Made by a program: the position numbers and the translations under genes. The notes under the pieces were generated by a model. That model did not search any database. It saw only the letters and a list, made by a program, of their open reading frames with translations, and was not told the DNA's origin. This document shows, piece after piece, positions 5,712 to 6,000 of a stretch of 6,000 nucleotides of DNA. Positions within the stretch are counted from its first letter, which is position 1, and each line of letters starts with the position of its first letter. Source of the DNA: Oribacterium sp. UBA6992 (lineage in GTDB: Bacteria; Bacillota; Clostridia; Lachnospirales; Lachnospiraceae); contig DJXY01000055.1 in the NCBI GenBank assembly GCA_002449915.1, positions 3,251 to 9,250 on the forward strand, written 5' to 3'.

Positions 5712-6000
5712 TTTTTCTCCTGGTATCGCTTATAAGGCTCAATATTGTAGTCATCAAAGCTTCCCATCTCACGGTAAATATGCTCTGCCATCGTGATAAG
5801 CGGAAGCAGCAGCATGGTACCGGATCCCTCTCCGAGCGCAAGATTTCCATCAATCATGGCAAGCTTTTTAATGCCGAGTGCCTTTAATGCTTCCCTGCCG
5901 GCGGTTTCTCTTGGTATGTGCGAGGGAATGGCGTAATTTCGGACTCTCGGATCCATCCGCTCGGCAAGAAGTGCGGAAATTGCGGAAATTGCGCCATCCA
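5708..6000 (-). CDS. cobT: Nicotinate-nucleotide--dimethylbenzimidazole phosphoribosyltransferase CobT, C-terminal part (5' end outside window)
   Basis: CobT transfers phosphoribose from nicotinate mononucleotide to a lower-ligand base such as 5,6-dimethylbenzimidazole, giving alpha-ribazole 5'-phosphate for CobS. Only the last 96 codons are present; the frame is open to the right edge, so the start lies beyond 6000. The visible part begins DGAISAISALLAERMDP, matching the conserved DGxISA helix of the family, followed by IPSH and then LALGEGSGT. The Glu of GEGSG corresponds to the proposed catalytic base (Glu317 in Salmonella CobT, from family knowledge). The C-terminus ends normally a short distance after NMG-like EMGSFDDYNI. 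The stop TGA overlaps the cobU start as ATGA, which suggests translational coupling. The ATG at 5956 is internal, because homologous sequence continues upstream of it. Identity is very secure; the base this enzyme prefers cannot be told from this fragment. Confidence 0.95.
   Translation of the reverse strand, partial: DGAISAISALLAERMDPRVRNYAIPSHIPRETAGREALKALGIKKLAMIDGNLALGEGSGTMLLLPLITMAEHIYREMGSFDDYNIEPYKRYQEKK

Noticed and set aside
5973..5993. Tandem 9-bp repeat GCGGAAATT twice in cobT
   Set aside because: It encodes ISA-ISA in a helix where homologues also have alternating Ile/Ser/Ala residues, so it is explained by the protein sequence.
5708..6000. Cobalamin riboswitch or operon promoter within the window
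   Set aside because: The right edge is still coding sequence of cobT, so the operon leader must lie beyond 6000. Nothing like a B12-box was seen in the intergenic gaps.

Overview
The window is one continuous, single-strand block of cobalamin (vitamin B12) genes, all read on the minus strand from right to left. The order of transcription is cobT (3' end only), cobU, cobS, a short CobU-like protein, a CobC-type histidine phosphatase, cbiB, cobD, and cobQ/cbiP (5' part only). No convincing gene lies on the plus strand. No RNA gene, mobile element or CRISPR array was seen.

The organism is most likely an anaerobic Firmicute of the Clostridia, possibly Lachnospiraceae. This is inferred from the CbiB/CbiP-style anaerobic late pathway, the strong AGGAG-type ribosome binding sites, the tightly overlapped genes, the CobS N-terminus and the compact second CobU-like protein. 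Base composition looks close to half GC by eye. No species can be named from the window.

Layout: 5708-6000 holds the CobT C-terminus with its catalytic GEGSG motif. 5133-5711 is CobU, sharing ATGA with cobT. 4357-5130 is CobS, starting 2 nt after the cobU stop. 4005-4334 is the 109-residue CobU-like protein. 3307-3969 is the phosphatase, sharing ATGA with cbiB (2246-3310). A 90-nt gap, the largest in the window, separates cbiB from cobD (1025-2155). cobQ (1-1043) starts inside the end of cobD and runs off the left edge. No gene-free stretch exceeds 100 nt.

Together these genes finish adenosylcobalamin. CobQ/CbiP amidates the corrinoid to adenosylcobyric acid. CobD makes aminopropanol phosphate from threonine phosphate, and CbiB attaches it. 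CobU phosphorylates and GMP-activates the product. CobT makes alpha-ribazole phosphate, CobS joins the two halves, and the phosphatase removes the remaining phosphate. Corrin-ring genes and any cobalamin riboswitch would lie outside the window.

The enzymology is ordinary. The points worth a second look are a C-terminal tail on CbiB built from a degenerate 15-bp/5-residue tandem repeat, a different 12-bp repeat in the neighbouring cbiB-cobD gap, the absence of a Shine-Dalgarno sequence before cobD with a weak promoter-like motif upstream, and the reduced CobU-like protein, which lacks the guanylylation histidine region. I did not find a clearly new system.
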